Part shown: positions 9,507-20,962 of the stretch, piece by piece
Layout: each line of letters opens with the position of its first letter
Numbering within the stretch: position 1 is the stretch's first letter
Assembly (NCBI RefSeq): GCF_000485595.1
Contig: NW_014577424.1
Span: 29,672 to 67,191, forward strand
DNA length: 37,520 bases
Direction: 5' to 3'
From: Priapulus caudatus
Lineage: Eukaryota > Priapulida > Priapulimorpha > Priapulimorphida > Priapulidae
The notes under the pieces: model-generated
Told to the model about the DNA's origin: nothing
Database searches by the model: none
The model's input: the letters and a program-made list of their open reading frames with translations, nothing else
Position numbers and translations under genes: made by a program

Positions 9507-10552
9507 TGTCAGGAAATCATTAACTAATGACCGTGGAGTATTCGGCGTGATGTCACGTTTGCTGTAAAGCTTTAGGAAAACACGTAACGAAAATAGAGCA
9601 CGTTTTTCTCACAACTGTTGCTTGCTGAAACAACTCGTCCAGTAGTTATTGATATTTTGGCAAATATTTTTTGAATGCGGAGACGTCGTTTGCTTTGCTC
9701 TGCATATATAGCCAGGTTACGTGATCTGCACGGATTGGTATAATTGACGATAGCGTGCAAATTGATTAGGAAAGATACAAAAAAGACGTTTGGTGTAAGA
9801 GTACTACTACTAGCCAAAGTTGTGGCTGGATTGATGTCCGTCCACACCCCTAGGCACTTTTGTGTCCTACCTGTCCTTCTTGTGTTCGTGTACTTGTGTC
9901 CTAATGTGTCGTACCATTTGGTTTTTGTATTTCGGAACAAACTCTGCTAAAGAAGCTGTCTTTCGATCAGTAATGAGACAACGACGGTTTTTGACTTTAG
10001 CATTATTCTCAACTGATAATACGATCATGTAAAAACCACCATGTGAATGTAAAATACCATGTGAAGCTGTAATTACTGAGATTGTAATACAAAAATAAAA
10101 AAATTATCGCTTAATGTTAATTTCATTAACTTTATGAAAAAAAAATCTAATGAAACTTCGTTGTTACAGCTTTTATCAAGTAAACAATTGTAAAAAAACG
10201 AAGGCATTATATTTTTTTAGGATGTACGTATACATTGCGGTTACCAGGCTTGGTGCTGTGTCGGTAAGGAAATACGACCCTGGGCAGAGTGCGTCGTCTG
10301 CTATTGTAGTCTCCGATAACGTGCCTGGTTTACTTGGTAACAATGTCAATTATGAATCATCACCCACTGCCGACCTAGCTGTTAATCGTATTTGAGGTCT
10401 CGATCATCGCATGTTATTATCTGTGGATCATGCTTCCAGTCTGAAGGAAACGATGGGTTCGTCAATAAACCATCGGAGCTTCTTACTATCTTGTCGAACC
10501 AGGCAGCTATATCATTTCTTCATAGTTTCGACGTAGTAAGAGATCATTCATG
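9507..10552. other. Unassigned DNA
   Basis: No exon with convincing splice sites was found. Frames of up to 122 codons on the minus strand (9572-9940) have no recognisable domain. Confidence 0.45.
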
Positions 10553-10650
10553 ATTTCATTATTGCTATTATTCGTTATATTCTATTATTTCATTCTTCAT
10601 TATTTCTATTATTCATAATTTCTATTATTTTATTTTGCTATTTTATTACT
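10553..10650. repeat. Imperfect ATT/TCTATTATT repeat
   Basis: Repeated TTCTATTATT and TTCATTATT words over roughly 100 bp, a degenerate AT-rich minisatellite. Confidence 0.65.
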
Positions 10651-13174
10651 TTTATGCTTGCAGAAATTGAGAGGAGATGTAAATCTACCTGGAAGAAGTC
10701 GTATACCCCATTCCCCCCCCACCCACTTTGCGTTTGCTATGAGAATATCAGTCGTGTTTGTGAGTTGCCTAGTCCTATTGCGGTCGGCGGTCATCAAAGT
10801 CAGACAAATATGAGATGTCAGCCTAAGGATATAATATCGATAGTTTCTAACCCGCATTTTATCTGCAAAAACAGATCTACCACTCACTGGCAAATGTTCC
10901 ACATTGCGCCGCTTAAAACTTAGATAGAATTGTTATGCTCTTTTGGTGGTCCGTTTGTTGTGTTGTAACGCCACACTTCTAAAGGTGAGCAGAAATTACA
11001 CTGCATGTGCAATGGTTTACTGTAATCAGTGCAATATACCGAATATACAGATGCATACCTGATGTAAGTCAGTTCAACGCACAGTCGTAAAGTCAAATTA
11101 TCGTACACATTGTCCGGGTATCGCCAGGTTGCTAGGGAAGTGGGCATTTATAACGAAATATGACTATTGATTTTAATGTTGGGTTATTTGTTTTATAGGG
11201 GAATACTCCATTTAATATTTCTGGTACTAGTCCCAGTTAATGCGACTGTAGATATTGCGTATATTTAATGTGAATAGGTGACATAGATTCAGAATAAAAT
11301 ATCTTATATATCTATTGTAATAGCTTAGCCTAAAATATATAATCACAGTGTCATACCATGTGAACGCATATCATATTTAATCCGTTTCCGCTATATGCAT
11401 AACCAACGGATTCTACGGTACCAAAGTATGTTTGTGATAATAGAACGAAAACAATGTGAGATTGGTATTCCTATGAATATTTAGGTCTTTATCATTCTGA
11501 TGTTTCAACTCCGTCTTATTACTGAGCGCATGCATGCATGCGAGCATACGCCAGAAAGGCTCCCGCCATCTTTAAATTGACTACGTCACGGATTTTCGAT
11601 AGTGTATATTTGTAAAATGTTTGTTGCATTTTTTTTTACATGAAAAGTAAGTACTAACGGCACTAAATGTATCAAAAAAATCTGGGCAATATGATATATT
11701 GATCACGACATTAAATGCTTGCTATGGGCTATGTATGAGTCACGAGTGTTTGTTCACATCGAACGGAATAGCAAAATAGGAAGCATAATGCAGCAATTTA
11801 ACCATAGAAGTGAACCGAATCACTTACGTTTTGTGAAGATGGGCATAATTTTTTTATTTTTCACCATTTACGGTGACGTAATCACTTTAACGCCCTTCGA
11901 ACGCATCTTACTTACAGATATATGTGATGTCCATTAGAACGCAGTTGGTGGCAAAAGCATTGCCGCCTACCCTCCAACTAGCTCTTTCCTCTCTACTCGC
12001 ATCTACTTCGGTGATAAGAGTTTTGTGGTTGCACGCGGCCGCGCAGTCTGTGCTAGCGACCCGTAACTCTTTGCTCACTGATCGCCCCAAGGTTGGCTAA
12101 GTGCACAGCATTCATGATAGAGAGATACGAGCGCGCGATCTCGGCTCCGATAAGAAACTCGTAATACGTCTTAATTGTAGTCATACATATCTCATGCCTT
12201 AGCGGCGTTTCCCCGAGGGTGTGTGCTTTGCTTTTAGAGGTGTTATGCAATTTGTGGAAGGCGAAAGTAGAAGGCGGAGCGGTGCGCACCATATAGGTAG
12301 GCCTACTGTGTAGCCCGCACTTGAACGAAACGGGGTCGGAATAGTAATAAGCGTGCATGCACACCGTATGTGATGCTCACGTGTAAAGGTGTTGCTGTTT
12401 AAACAACATTCAGATAGCACTTCAGACAATGGACGAGAGAGTAGCAGAAACAGCGAGTGTATTCTGAGGAGATATTATCAGGTGGATTATAAGCATATAT
12501 TATTATGAGCGTGCGTATGAGGAATATTGACTGTCAGGGATTTCATTTCTCTCTTTGGTTAGTCGACAGGACTCGCATGCCATGCAACGCACATCTATGC
12601 AAGACAGGAGAGATTTGAATGCCATTGTATGTTCACTCAATGTTGATAAGTGTGCGCGAGAAAATTGCAATAATCTCTGGGATAACTTGGTTGATTTCTA
12701 CTCAACCGTAAGGTTCAAACGTACCTGCTACCGTTTCGCGTCCTACCAGAAGGCTTTTTCAAAGCTGACTCACCTAATTTAACTTTATTAATTTTTTTAC
12801 TTTAATATTTGACGTTATTTAAGGCGCAATAATCTCGTTAACAAACTTGTACGTTGACAGTGCAGCGTTTCCCGCGGTACAACTTTTCTGCGGTGCTAAG
12901 CCCTTCGCGTCAAGCGCGTGTACGTACACACGTACGCCGTTACATACGTACGCCGCTAAATCGCCGAAATTTATGGCCAGGGCAAAATGTAAAGAGGCAG
13001 CCGCAGATACGCAGCCGCTGTTATGGCGTCGGCGAGGGACGCGTTCTCGCATTCGAGGGAGTCCCCGCGCGCCACATTTGCGAGGCGTGATGTCGGAACT
13101 GCTTGAGAAGCACGCGCACGGGAAATCTTTCCGTCGCTGTTTTATCGCCGCGGCCGTGATGTAAGGAAATCCGC
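10651..13174. other. Unassigned DNA, 2.5 kb
   Basis: Unique-looking sequence without recognisable exons, RNA genes or transposon ends. GCATGCATGCATGCG at 11527-11541 is a short alternating palindrome. A GTAAGTAAG donor-like match exists on the minus strand near 11910-11920, but no exon can be built from it. The segment from about 12840 to 13165 is CpG-richer and adjoins the polypurine tract. Confidence 0.45.
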
Positions 13175-14138
13175 CGAGAGAGAGAGAGGGGGAGGAAGAG
13201 GGAGAGAGAGAGGTAGAGAGAAAGAAAGAGAGAGAGAGAGAGAGAAGAGGTAGAGAGAGAGGGGTGAGTAGGAGAAGAGAGAGGGAGAAAGAGAGGGGAG
13301 GAAAGGGGAGGAGGTAGAGAGAGGGGGTGAGAGGAAGCGAGAGAGGGAGAGAAGTAAGAGCGAGAAAAGGAAAAGGAATCCGCGAGAGAGAGAGAGGAGA
13401 ACAGAGGGAGAGAGAGGTAAGAAGAGAGAGAGGTGAGGTAGAGAGAGAGGAGAGAGAGAGAGAGAGGAGGAGAGACGAGAGAGGAAGGGGGAGGGATGAG
13501 GTAGACGCGAGAGGGAGAGAGGGGCGATATAGAAAAAGGAGAGGGAGACGAGAGGGGAGGAGCGGAGCTGAGAGAGAGGGAGAAGGAGAGGGATTAAAGA
13601 CAGGCAGAGGTAAATAGCAGAGAAAAGAGAGAGAAAAGAGAGAGGAGAATTGGGAGAAGAGGTAGAGAGAGAGAGAGAGAGAGAAGAGAGAGAGATAATC
13701 GAGAGAGACGAGAAAGAGAGAGAGAGAGAGAGAGCGAGTAGAGCGAGCCGAGAGAGAGAGGAGAGAGAGAGAGAGAGAGAAGGAGGAGAGAGTAGAGAGG
13801 AGAGAGATTGGGAGAGAAGTAAGAAGGAGGGATGAGAAGACAGGAGGGGAAAGAAGAGGGGAGAGAGAGCGAGTGAGAGCGAGAAAGGGAGGAGAGAGAA
13901 AAGCGAGAGCGAGAGAAAGAGAAGAGATAAGAGAGAAGGAAAGAGGAAAGGGGGAACAAAAAGAGAAAGGAAGAGAAGAGAAAGAAGAGAGAAATAGAGA
14001 GAGAAAGAGTAAAGAGAAGAGAAAGAGAAAGAGAAAGAGAAAGCAGAAGGAAAGAGAAAGAGAACAGAGAAGCGGAGAGAGAGAAAGAGAGAAGAGAAAA
14101 GGAGGAGCGAGAGAGAGAGAGAGAGAGCGAGAGAGAAC

Positions 14139-14198
<60 letters not shown>

Positions 14199-14200
14199 AC

Positions 14201-14258
<58 letters not shown>

Positions 14259-14260
14259 AC

Positions 14261-14318
<58 letters not shown>

Positions 14319-14320
14319 AC

Positions 14321-14353
<33 letters not shown>
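13175..14353. repeat. Polypurine (GA-rich) tract, 1.2 kb
   Basis: Almost continuous purines on the plus strand: GAGAGA, GAAA, GGAG and AGAGG, with rare C or T. The minus-strand 542-codon frame across it (12819-14447) is a Ser/Leu/Phe artefact, and plus-strand Glu/Arg/Lys frames are likewise artefacts. Homopurine mirror-repeat tracts of this type can form triplex (H-) DNA and stall polymerases (established knowledge). The assembled length may be unreliable. Confidence 0.95.
14107..14340. repeat. 60-bp GA/GAAA higher-order tandem repeat
   Basis: Three exact 60-bp copies (14161-14220, 14221-14280 and 14281-14340) are each made of a GA run, GCGAGAGAGAAC and a (GAAA)n run. A fourth copy with a shorter GA run lies just upstream (14107-14158). 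Identity of the copies implies recent duplication within the polypurine tract. Confidence 0.9.
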
Positions 14354-15430
14354 TGCTTCTGTCGGTTGGCGAGATACGCGGCCGCCGTTGCCGCCCTACC
14401 TTTATACGGGGAGCTACATGTCTGTCGGCTCGCCCACCGATAGCCATTCTACTCCGCTGCAGCTTGTAAGTGTCCCGCGCAACTGCCCATAAAAGAACGA
14501 TAAACAGGCGGTAATGACAGAGCGCGCTAGTGCATCGGGCGTGCGTCGGGTGTTGACGCCGTGCCGAATGGGCGGTTGGTTGGCCATTACAACGACTACG
14601 ATTGCCGCTAGTGCCACCGCTGCATCATTACCCTCCTTCCTTGCAATACTCCCCGCATCATTGCGAGTCGGCACTGCGCGGGTGGAGGGGGTGAGGAAGA
14701 GCATGGCAGTGCTTCCCAATTAACGACCCCCCCGACGGTATAGTTCGTGCGTTATAGCTGCTCTCTAATAGTCGCGCGAGTGGAGTCGGGCGCTGTCCAG
14801 ACAGCTATGACGATGATTCGCGCGTACATTCGTGCAAACAAGGAGATATTGCGCAGATGCTGCATGCGCCCACTCTACGTTGCATCTGCGTCTGTAAGCA
14901 CGCTCACGCCTTGCTCTGAATAATCAATCGTAGACTGGATATAGAGCTCGCACGTTGATTGCGACGCAACATTTCGCTGGCTGGTGAATGCGACGAGCTG
15001 TAATATATATGAGCTGGGACAATGTGGCAACGGCGCGATAAGTTTTTTTACGCCTTCAAATGGCGCTAAAACCTTGTCTGGCATTAGCAGAAAGAGATTC
15101 GCGCGAATGAAAAGCACCACAACATGAGCTCCGGAGAGACACCAGGCGACGCCAGTAGATTTCATTTATCAAGCGAGCTGCAAAGTCACTCCCCATAGTT
15201 AAGATTTATAGAAAGCGGACGCGAGTTTTTGTGCACGCGCAATTGCATTGCCATGGCAACAAGATCACGAGCCGGATTCACCTGAATCAGACTCCGTCGG
15301 AGAGAAAAGAGCGAGCTTCTGTCGAAATGAGTCAGACCCCTGAGATGCTGCTGGGCACAGGAAAACTAATTAAACGATAAAGGATAATTATCCTAGTGTG
15401 AGCGAATGAAACATTGTCGCTGTTATAATT

Positions 15431-15503
15431 AGGGTAGTATATGGTAGTATAGGGTAGAGTATATAGTATAGGGTAGTATATGGTAGAATATGGGTAGGAT
15501 AAT
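15431..15503. repeat. GGTAGTATAT minisatellite, longer allele
   Basis: Units GGTAGTATAT, GGTAGAGTATATAGTATA and GGTAGAATATG. The corresponding array in copy 2 (20509-20539) is about 39 bp shorter. Confidence 0.85.
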
Positions 15504-15795
15504 GCGTTCAATACTCGACTGTCTGGAAAAATCAGGTCTGCGTAGAGGGAAGTAGTGATAGCTATTTTGCTTGCTCTTTTGTCCCTGAATCGGAAACTTT
15601 ATTACCGACTACATTATCTCCGCGTGTTTCGTTTTTGTCTCTTGTGGGATCTTATATTTGCTGAAGTTTCCCTCTGAGAGTGGTACTGTGGTATATTACA
15701 TTCGCTATCTAGTCACATATGTGCGAAATCTGCACGCTTTCCTTTCTGAATTTTATTCAAGACCACTGTTATTATAAAATATGAAAAGGCAAATT

Positions 15796-16065
15796 CAGGG
15801 TGCGAAATTAACGCGAGTCCGGAGTCAAATACTCCCTGATTTACTGTCGGACTCCCTGATTTGACATATGCAAGAGTCCGTGTGACTCCCTGAAAATTCT
15901 GCTATACTAACTGGTTTGTTCCAGAGCACGGCATCGCGGAATTACCGTATTTTTTCAGCAAATCTTTAATTTTGAACTTCAGACTACGGACTCCCTCATT
16001 TTGCTGCGGACTCCTGGCAGGGAGTGCGTTGGACTCCCTTGTTCAAAAGTTAATTTCTACCCCTG
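15796..16065. mobile_element. Small MITE with CAGGG ends (longer allele)
   Basis: The left end CAGGGTGCGAAATTAAC and the reverse complement of the right end CAGGGGTAGAAATTAAC are inverted terminal repeats of about 17 bp. CAAATT flanks both sides (15790-15795 and 16066-16071) as a probable target-site duplication. The 270-bp interior is built from alternating GGAGTC and GACTCC words, such as GGACTCCCTGATTT. CAGGG-type ends suggest the hAT superfamily, but hAT normally makes 8-bp duplications while only 6 bp match here. No coding capacity. Confidence 0.65.
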
Positions 16066-18371
16066 CAAATTGCATGCATCTACATACGCAATATTTGCTG
16101 TCCAAGTACACGCTCATATTGTCTTATATGTTGTCTTATAGGTTAATTGTTAACTATGCTAGCCTGTCAAAGAAATACAATGTTCAACAATAACAGGCAT
16201 ACAAATATGCTATACCTTTCTCGTTAACGAATATTGACAATTTTTCCCATTTCATCGCGGATATACACGGATCCTTACATCCTATTTTCAATCGATTTGC
16301 TGTAAGCGTTACTTAATGTACCCCCCCATTGCTGCTGCGTCCGTACGACTAGCGTTTGCTGTTGGTTGAGGAGTGTGTAAGAGCGTTCTTACTTTGCTAG
16401 CCGACGGTAAAGGTATACATGGCGTCTAAGCGCCGCTGCTATAGTTCACGGATTCTCGACGAACGTGCATGCGAGGGCTTCGTGATGCCAGCAGCGGAAA
16501 GATTGTACCCGTATCACATTAGATTTATCACGAAAATTACTGTGACCTTTTGCACCGTGACCTACGTACGCATCAAGCATGCCGTAACAGTCTACTCGGG
16601 TCACATCTGATAACTGCAGAGACGAATGGGAGCCCGGCAAAACGTCGGAAGGTTTCGCTGAAAATGCGGTCTATCCATTAAGCTCGGCTGTGGCTGACAG
16701 CAGAAGCCGGCTGGATTTCCTGATTACCTTTCGCAATTTGTGCCGACCTGATAAATGGTTGGTTGGCGCGGTATAACACCATCAATGTCAATGATGCAAG
16801 ACAGCACGCTGTCACGTCATGACTCACTCTCCCGCGAAGAAAACCCGAAGGGCATTGCTTTATCAAATGAAAACACGACAGAATTGCGGCTTAAGTATTT
16901 CTTGCTGAATATTAACTTCTTCGCGCCACCTGATGTTCGCTCGTTGATTGCATTAGGCAAAGCCGCTGTGTATTGCGGCATTTGGATGCAGCCTGTGCCT
17001 GCTGTGTGATGCGAAAGACAGCAGCACCGTAGAGAGAAACCATGATAAATGTCATCAGCCGTATGAATAGAGGAGGCCGCTGTAGATGGCGCTAGTGTCG
17101 ACTTCTGAAATAGGAGAGAATGCTGTAGTTGGCGATTAGGTAAGAGCCTCAAAATTCCACAGTCACCATGGTCAAACACCAAAATACAAAAATCGTATGG
17201 AGGGGAGACTGCTACATAGGGCTAATAGGGGTCGCTAATATGAAATCCTAAAAGATATCATCAGCCATATGCAGGCACCATCTCATTCGTCCGAACATTA
17301 TAGCGTATGTTTGTAACGACACGAGGGTACTGGGAGATTTTTGGTTGCGCGTAAAATTACATTTATTTCCGTTAATATACCCATATAGGTGAGGTATGAA
17401 AGTGAAATGTGAAATCGGTAACATTAATGTGGCTAATTTTGGAAATGTTATTTGAAATGCGTCACATTACTAATTACAAAGCGAAAGTCGCTGTTATTTC
17501 GCGATAAGATGCTCAGTTTGCGCTCTTGACGTGCTATGAGAATGTGTCTTGTCATAGTTTATATGTAGGATGCATTTCAAATGTTTTTTCCCTCGAGCTT
17601 GACTAAAAGTCGCGATTTTGATGGGGTATCTTTGTACTATTGAGTGTCACAGAGAGATGTCTACCAAGCCTTCCTCTACCATGCGTGCCTCGACCAAGCC
17701 TGATTGGACCTTGAAGTCACTCCACTTACATTCAAAATTCTACTCGAAAATAATGGAAGCGAAATGAAAGGAGCGATAGTGCTGTGGCATAACTAAGGAA
17801 TTACATCGCTTCATCAATAGCGTGTGACTAGGATAGAGGGTGAGACAAGAAGACCGCTGTGGGTGGCGGCCTTACATTGGGTTACATAGATATTACGCAT
17901 ACAAACCGATGTCTGATAATTTGGTAATTTTCTATAGAAACGGTGCGAGGCGTCTGCCAATGGTGGTATTGACACATAGTGTGTTCGCGTAGCCTCGCGA
18001 GAAAGGCTTGCTTGTCTGATCTGTCAGGGCGATGTGCAGTGAAGCAATGCACCGATGCCAAGATTAGATGTAACATGATGTGTGGTAAATGATGTAAACG
18101 AGAATCACGCGAAAACTTAGTAACTAAAAGTAAAATTCGCACTGGCCATAAAAGTGCACTGCGTTGTATTGCTGCTACTCAATCGCGGTGTATAAGTGAG
18201 TAACGATTACTTCACAGATAAACGCATGTTTCACGCAGTTATTAGCTAGCTGGTTCTAAGAATGTGCTTCCCTTCATGATATAACAACTCATCGCTGTCT
18301 ATATTTAAGTTTGATTAATTACAAAAGTATTGCACTCCGAAAACAATAAATACAGCTATAATTACAAATTA

Positions 18372-18421
18372 GGGACAGCCAAAGAGCTTATAATTATCAT
18401 TATAAGCTCTTTGGGACAGCC
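18372..18421. repeat. Mini-foldback C (AAAGAGCTTATAAT hairpin)
   Basis: Perfect 14-bp inverted repeats at 18381-18394 and 18399-18412 around a 4-nt loop. The hairpin is flanked on both sides by the direct repeat GGGACAGCC (18373-18381 including its edge, and 18413-18421). A direct repeat bordering a palindrome resembles an insertion with target-site duplication. It is present unchanged in copy 2. Confidence 0.65.
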
Positions 18422-19426
18422 ATTAACATCAGGAATTTGGGAATCAATCGGTTAAAGGTTCTGTTCAGTGTTGCGCCAAATTATCGCTTTCCGCGTCAGT
18501 ATATATGTAATTTCATTTGCTATCTACTTATAGATTAAAGCGTTTGTATTTTGCTGAAAGTAACCTACAATTTTAGACGCATCATCTTCACACACTATAG
18601 ATTGCGAAATAGCCTAATTATGCAGTGATCACTGATGAAGCAAGTATGACCGACCCCTTCTTCACGGAAACTAAAGTAGAGCAGTGAAAGTGCTCTCGCC
18701 ATACTATGCAGATACGACTAGGTGATAAACTCCTGGTTGAACGTATTTTATCAATGAAGATCGTACGATTGAAACATATATATGCATGCGTCGACTACAT
18801 ATCACGGACTTACCTAACTGGAATAGAAATCTAAATTCCTAGTGGATGACTCCACTACGTAAGATGCCACTCGGATAATCACCCGGCTTTTGTAAATGCG
18901 AGGTGGCCAAAAAAATAGCTAAAAGCATATTTGGCATTGTTCCACATTGCGAACTGGATTAAGCTGTGCGGGTCTCACAGTGTAAAATTTCAGGCATATG
19001 GAAATCCATTTCAATGCCTGTCCGATGCAATTATGAATTTTGTTGACGCATTGATGGTTAGAATAATGGTAACCTTTCCCTGCGCGAAAGTGTGAAATTA
19101 TGGTAATAGAAAGTATAACAACGGCGTGCCGATATGATGTTGATCGGTATAGACAACCAGGTGAAAGGTAAAATGGTGCAAACATCTGCTGTATCAAGCA
19201 CGATCAGTTTATACTGTAGCTGTCTCACTCGAGCAATCTTATATCCTTAACATGCGGCGAGCTATTTTGGAATTTATTTTTCGATTCTTCCGCGAAATGG
19301 AACAATCTCGTTAGTTCGCGCATAATCCTCAACCACAGTAAATTAAACAATGTGACTCGCGTCAATAAAGTTTCAAACGCAGCCTCGCGAATTCGCGATT
19401 TATTGAAACAATTATGAATATATATA

Positions 19427-19436
19427 NNNNNNNNNN
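19427..19436. other. Assembly gap (10 N)
   Basis: Ten Ns, a fixed-size scaffold gap of unknown true length. It lies exactly between the two duplicate segments. Confidence 0.99.
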
Positions 19437-20508
19437 CTGTCGGTTGGCGAGATACGCGGCCGCCGTTGCCGCCCTACCCTTTATACGGGGAGCTACATGT
19501 CTGTCGGCTCGCCCACCGATAGCCATTCTACTCCGCTGCAGCTTGTAAGTGTCCCGCGCAACTGCCCATAAAAGAACGATAAACAGGCGGTAATGACAGA
19601 GCGCGCTAGTACATCGGGCGTGCGTCGGGTGTTGACGCCGTGCCGAATAGGCGGTTGGTTGGCCATTACAACGACTACGATTGCCGCTAGTGCCACCGCT
19701 GCATCATTATCCTCCTTCCTTGCAATACTCCCCGCATCATTGCGAGTCGGCACTGCGCGGGTGGAGGGGGTGAGGAAGAGCATGGCAGTGCTTCCCAATT
19801 AACGACCCCCCGACGGTGTAGTTCGTGCGTTATAGCTGCTCTGTAATAGTCGTGCGAGTGGAGTCGGGCGCTGCCCAGACAGCTATGACGATGATTCGCG
19901 CGTACATTCGTGCAAATAAGGAGATATTGCGCAGATGCTGCATGCGCCCACTCTACGTTGCATCTGCGTCTGTAAGCACGCTCACGCCTTGCCCTGAATA
20001 ATCAATCGTTGGCTGGATATAGAGCTCGCACGTTGATTGCGACGCAACATTTCGCTGGCTGGTGAACGCGACGAGCTGTAATATATATGAGCTGGGACAA
20101 TGTGGCAACGGCGCGATAAGTTTTTTTACGCCTTCAAATGGCGCTAAAACCTTGTCTGGCATTAGCAGAAAGAGATTCGCGCGAATGAAAAGCACCACAA
20201 CATGAGCTCCGGAGAGACACCCGGCGACGCCAGTAGATTTCATTTATCAAGCGAGCTGCAAAGTCACTCCCCATAGTTAAGATTTATAGAAAGCGGACGC
20301 GAGTTTTTGTGCACGCGCAATTGCATTGCCATGGCAACAAGATCACGAGCCGGATTCACCTGAATCAGACTCCGTCGGAGAGAAAAGAGCGAGCTTCTGT
20401 CGAGATGAGTCAGACCCCTGAGATGCTGCTGGGCACAGGAAAACTAATTAAACGATAAAGGATAATTATCCTAGTGTGAGCGAATGAAACATTGTCGCTG
20501 TTATAATT

Positions 20509-20539
20509 AGGGTAGTATATGGTAGTATATGGGTAGGAT
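20509..20539. repeat. GGTAGTATAT minisatellite, shorter allele
   Basis: About three units, contracted relative to the equivalent array at 15431-15503. Confidence 0.8.
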
Positions 20540-20834
20540 AACGCGTTCAATACTCGACTGTCTGGAAAAATCAGGTCTGCGTAGAGGGAAGTAGTGATAG
20601 CTATTTTGCTTGCTCTTTTGTCCCTGAATCGGAAACTTTATTACCGACTACATTATCTCTGCGTGTTTCGTTTTTGTCTCTTGTGGGATCTTATATTTGC
20701 TGAAGTTTCCCTCTGAGAGTGGTACTGTGGTATATTGCATGCGCTATCTAGTCACATATGTGCGAAATCTGCACGCTTTCCTTTCTGAATTTTATTCAAG
20801 ACCACTGTTATTATAAAATATGAAAAGGCAAATT

Positions 20835-20962
20835 CAGGGTGCGAAATTAACGCGAGTCCGGAGTCAAATACTTCAGACTACGGACTCCCTCATTTTGCTG
20901 CGGACTCCTGGCAGGGAGTCAGTTAGATTCCCTTAATGTTCAAAAGTTAATTTCTACCCCTG
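20835..20962. mobile_element. Small MITE with CAGGG ends (deleted allele)
   Basis: The same element as at 15796-16065, with the same ends and the same CAAATT flanks (20829-20834 and 20963-20968). It is only 128 bp because about 142 internal bases are absent between AAATACT and TTCAGACTACGG. A short ACT/ACTT microhomology at the junction fits an internal deletion, a common way MITE-like derivatives arise. Confidence 0.65.

Larger units (their letters stand above)
14359..19426 (+). repeat. Segment duplicate, copy 1 (about 5.07 kb)
   Basis: Directly repeated at 19437-24286 with identity near 99% by eye in aligned parts. It starts CTGTCGGTTGGCGAG just after the GA tract and ends in a TA run that abuts the 10-N gap. 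It is longer than copy 2 by about 218 bp. That is explained by an expanded GGTAGTATAT array (15431-15500), a longer CAGGG-ended element (15796-16065) and about 37 extra bases near 16110-16190. No exon is supported in it. The small frames seen are equally present in copy 2 because the DNA is the same. Probably an allelic duplicate in the assembly. Confidence 0.95.

Noticed and set aside
11905-12090. Minus-strand exon ending at a GTAAGTAAG donor
   Set aside because: Only the donor hexamer is good. The preceding frame has no domain and no supported acceptor or start.
12819-14447. 542-codon minus-strand open frame
   Set aside because: It is the complement of the GA tract, giving Ser/Leu/Phe monotony without domains. 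Purine-only DNA lacks stop codons on the complementary strand.
16419-17182. Small frames repeated identically in both 5 kb copies, apparently conserved
   Set aside because: Conservation is explained by the segment being duplicated or allelic as a whole. Non-coding parts are equally similar, so there is no coding-specific constraint.
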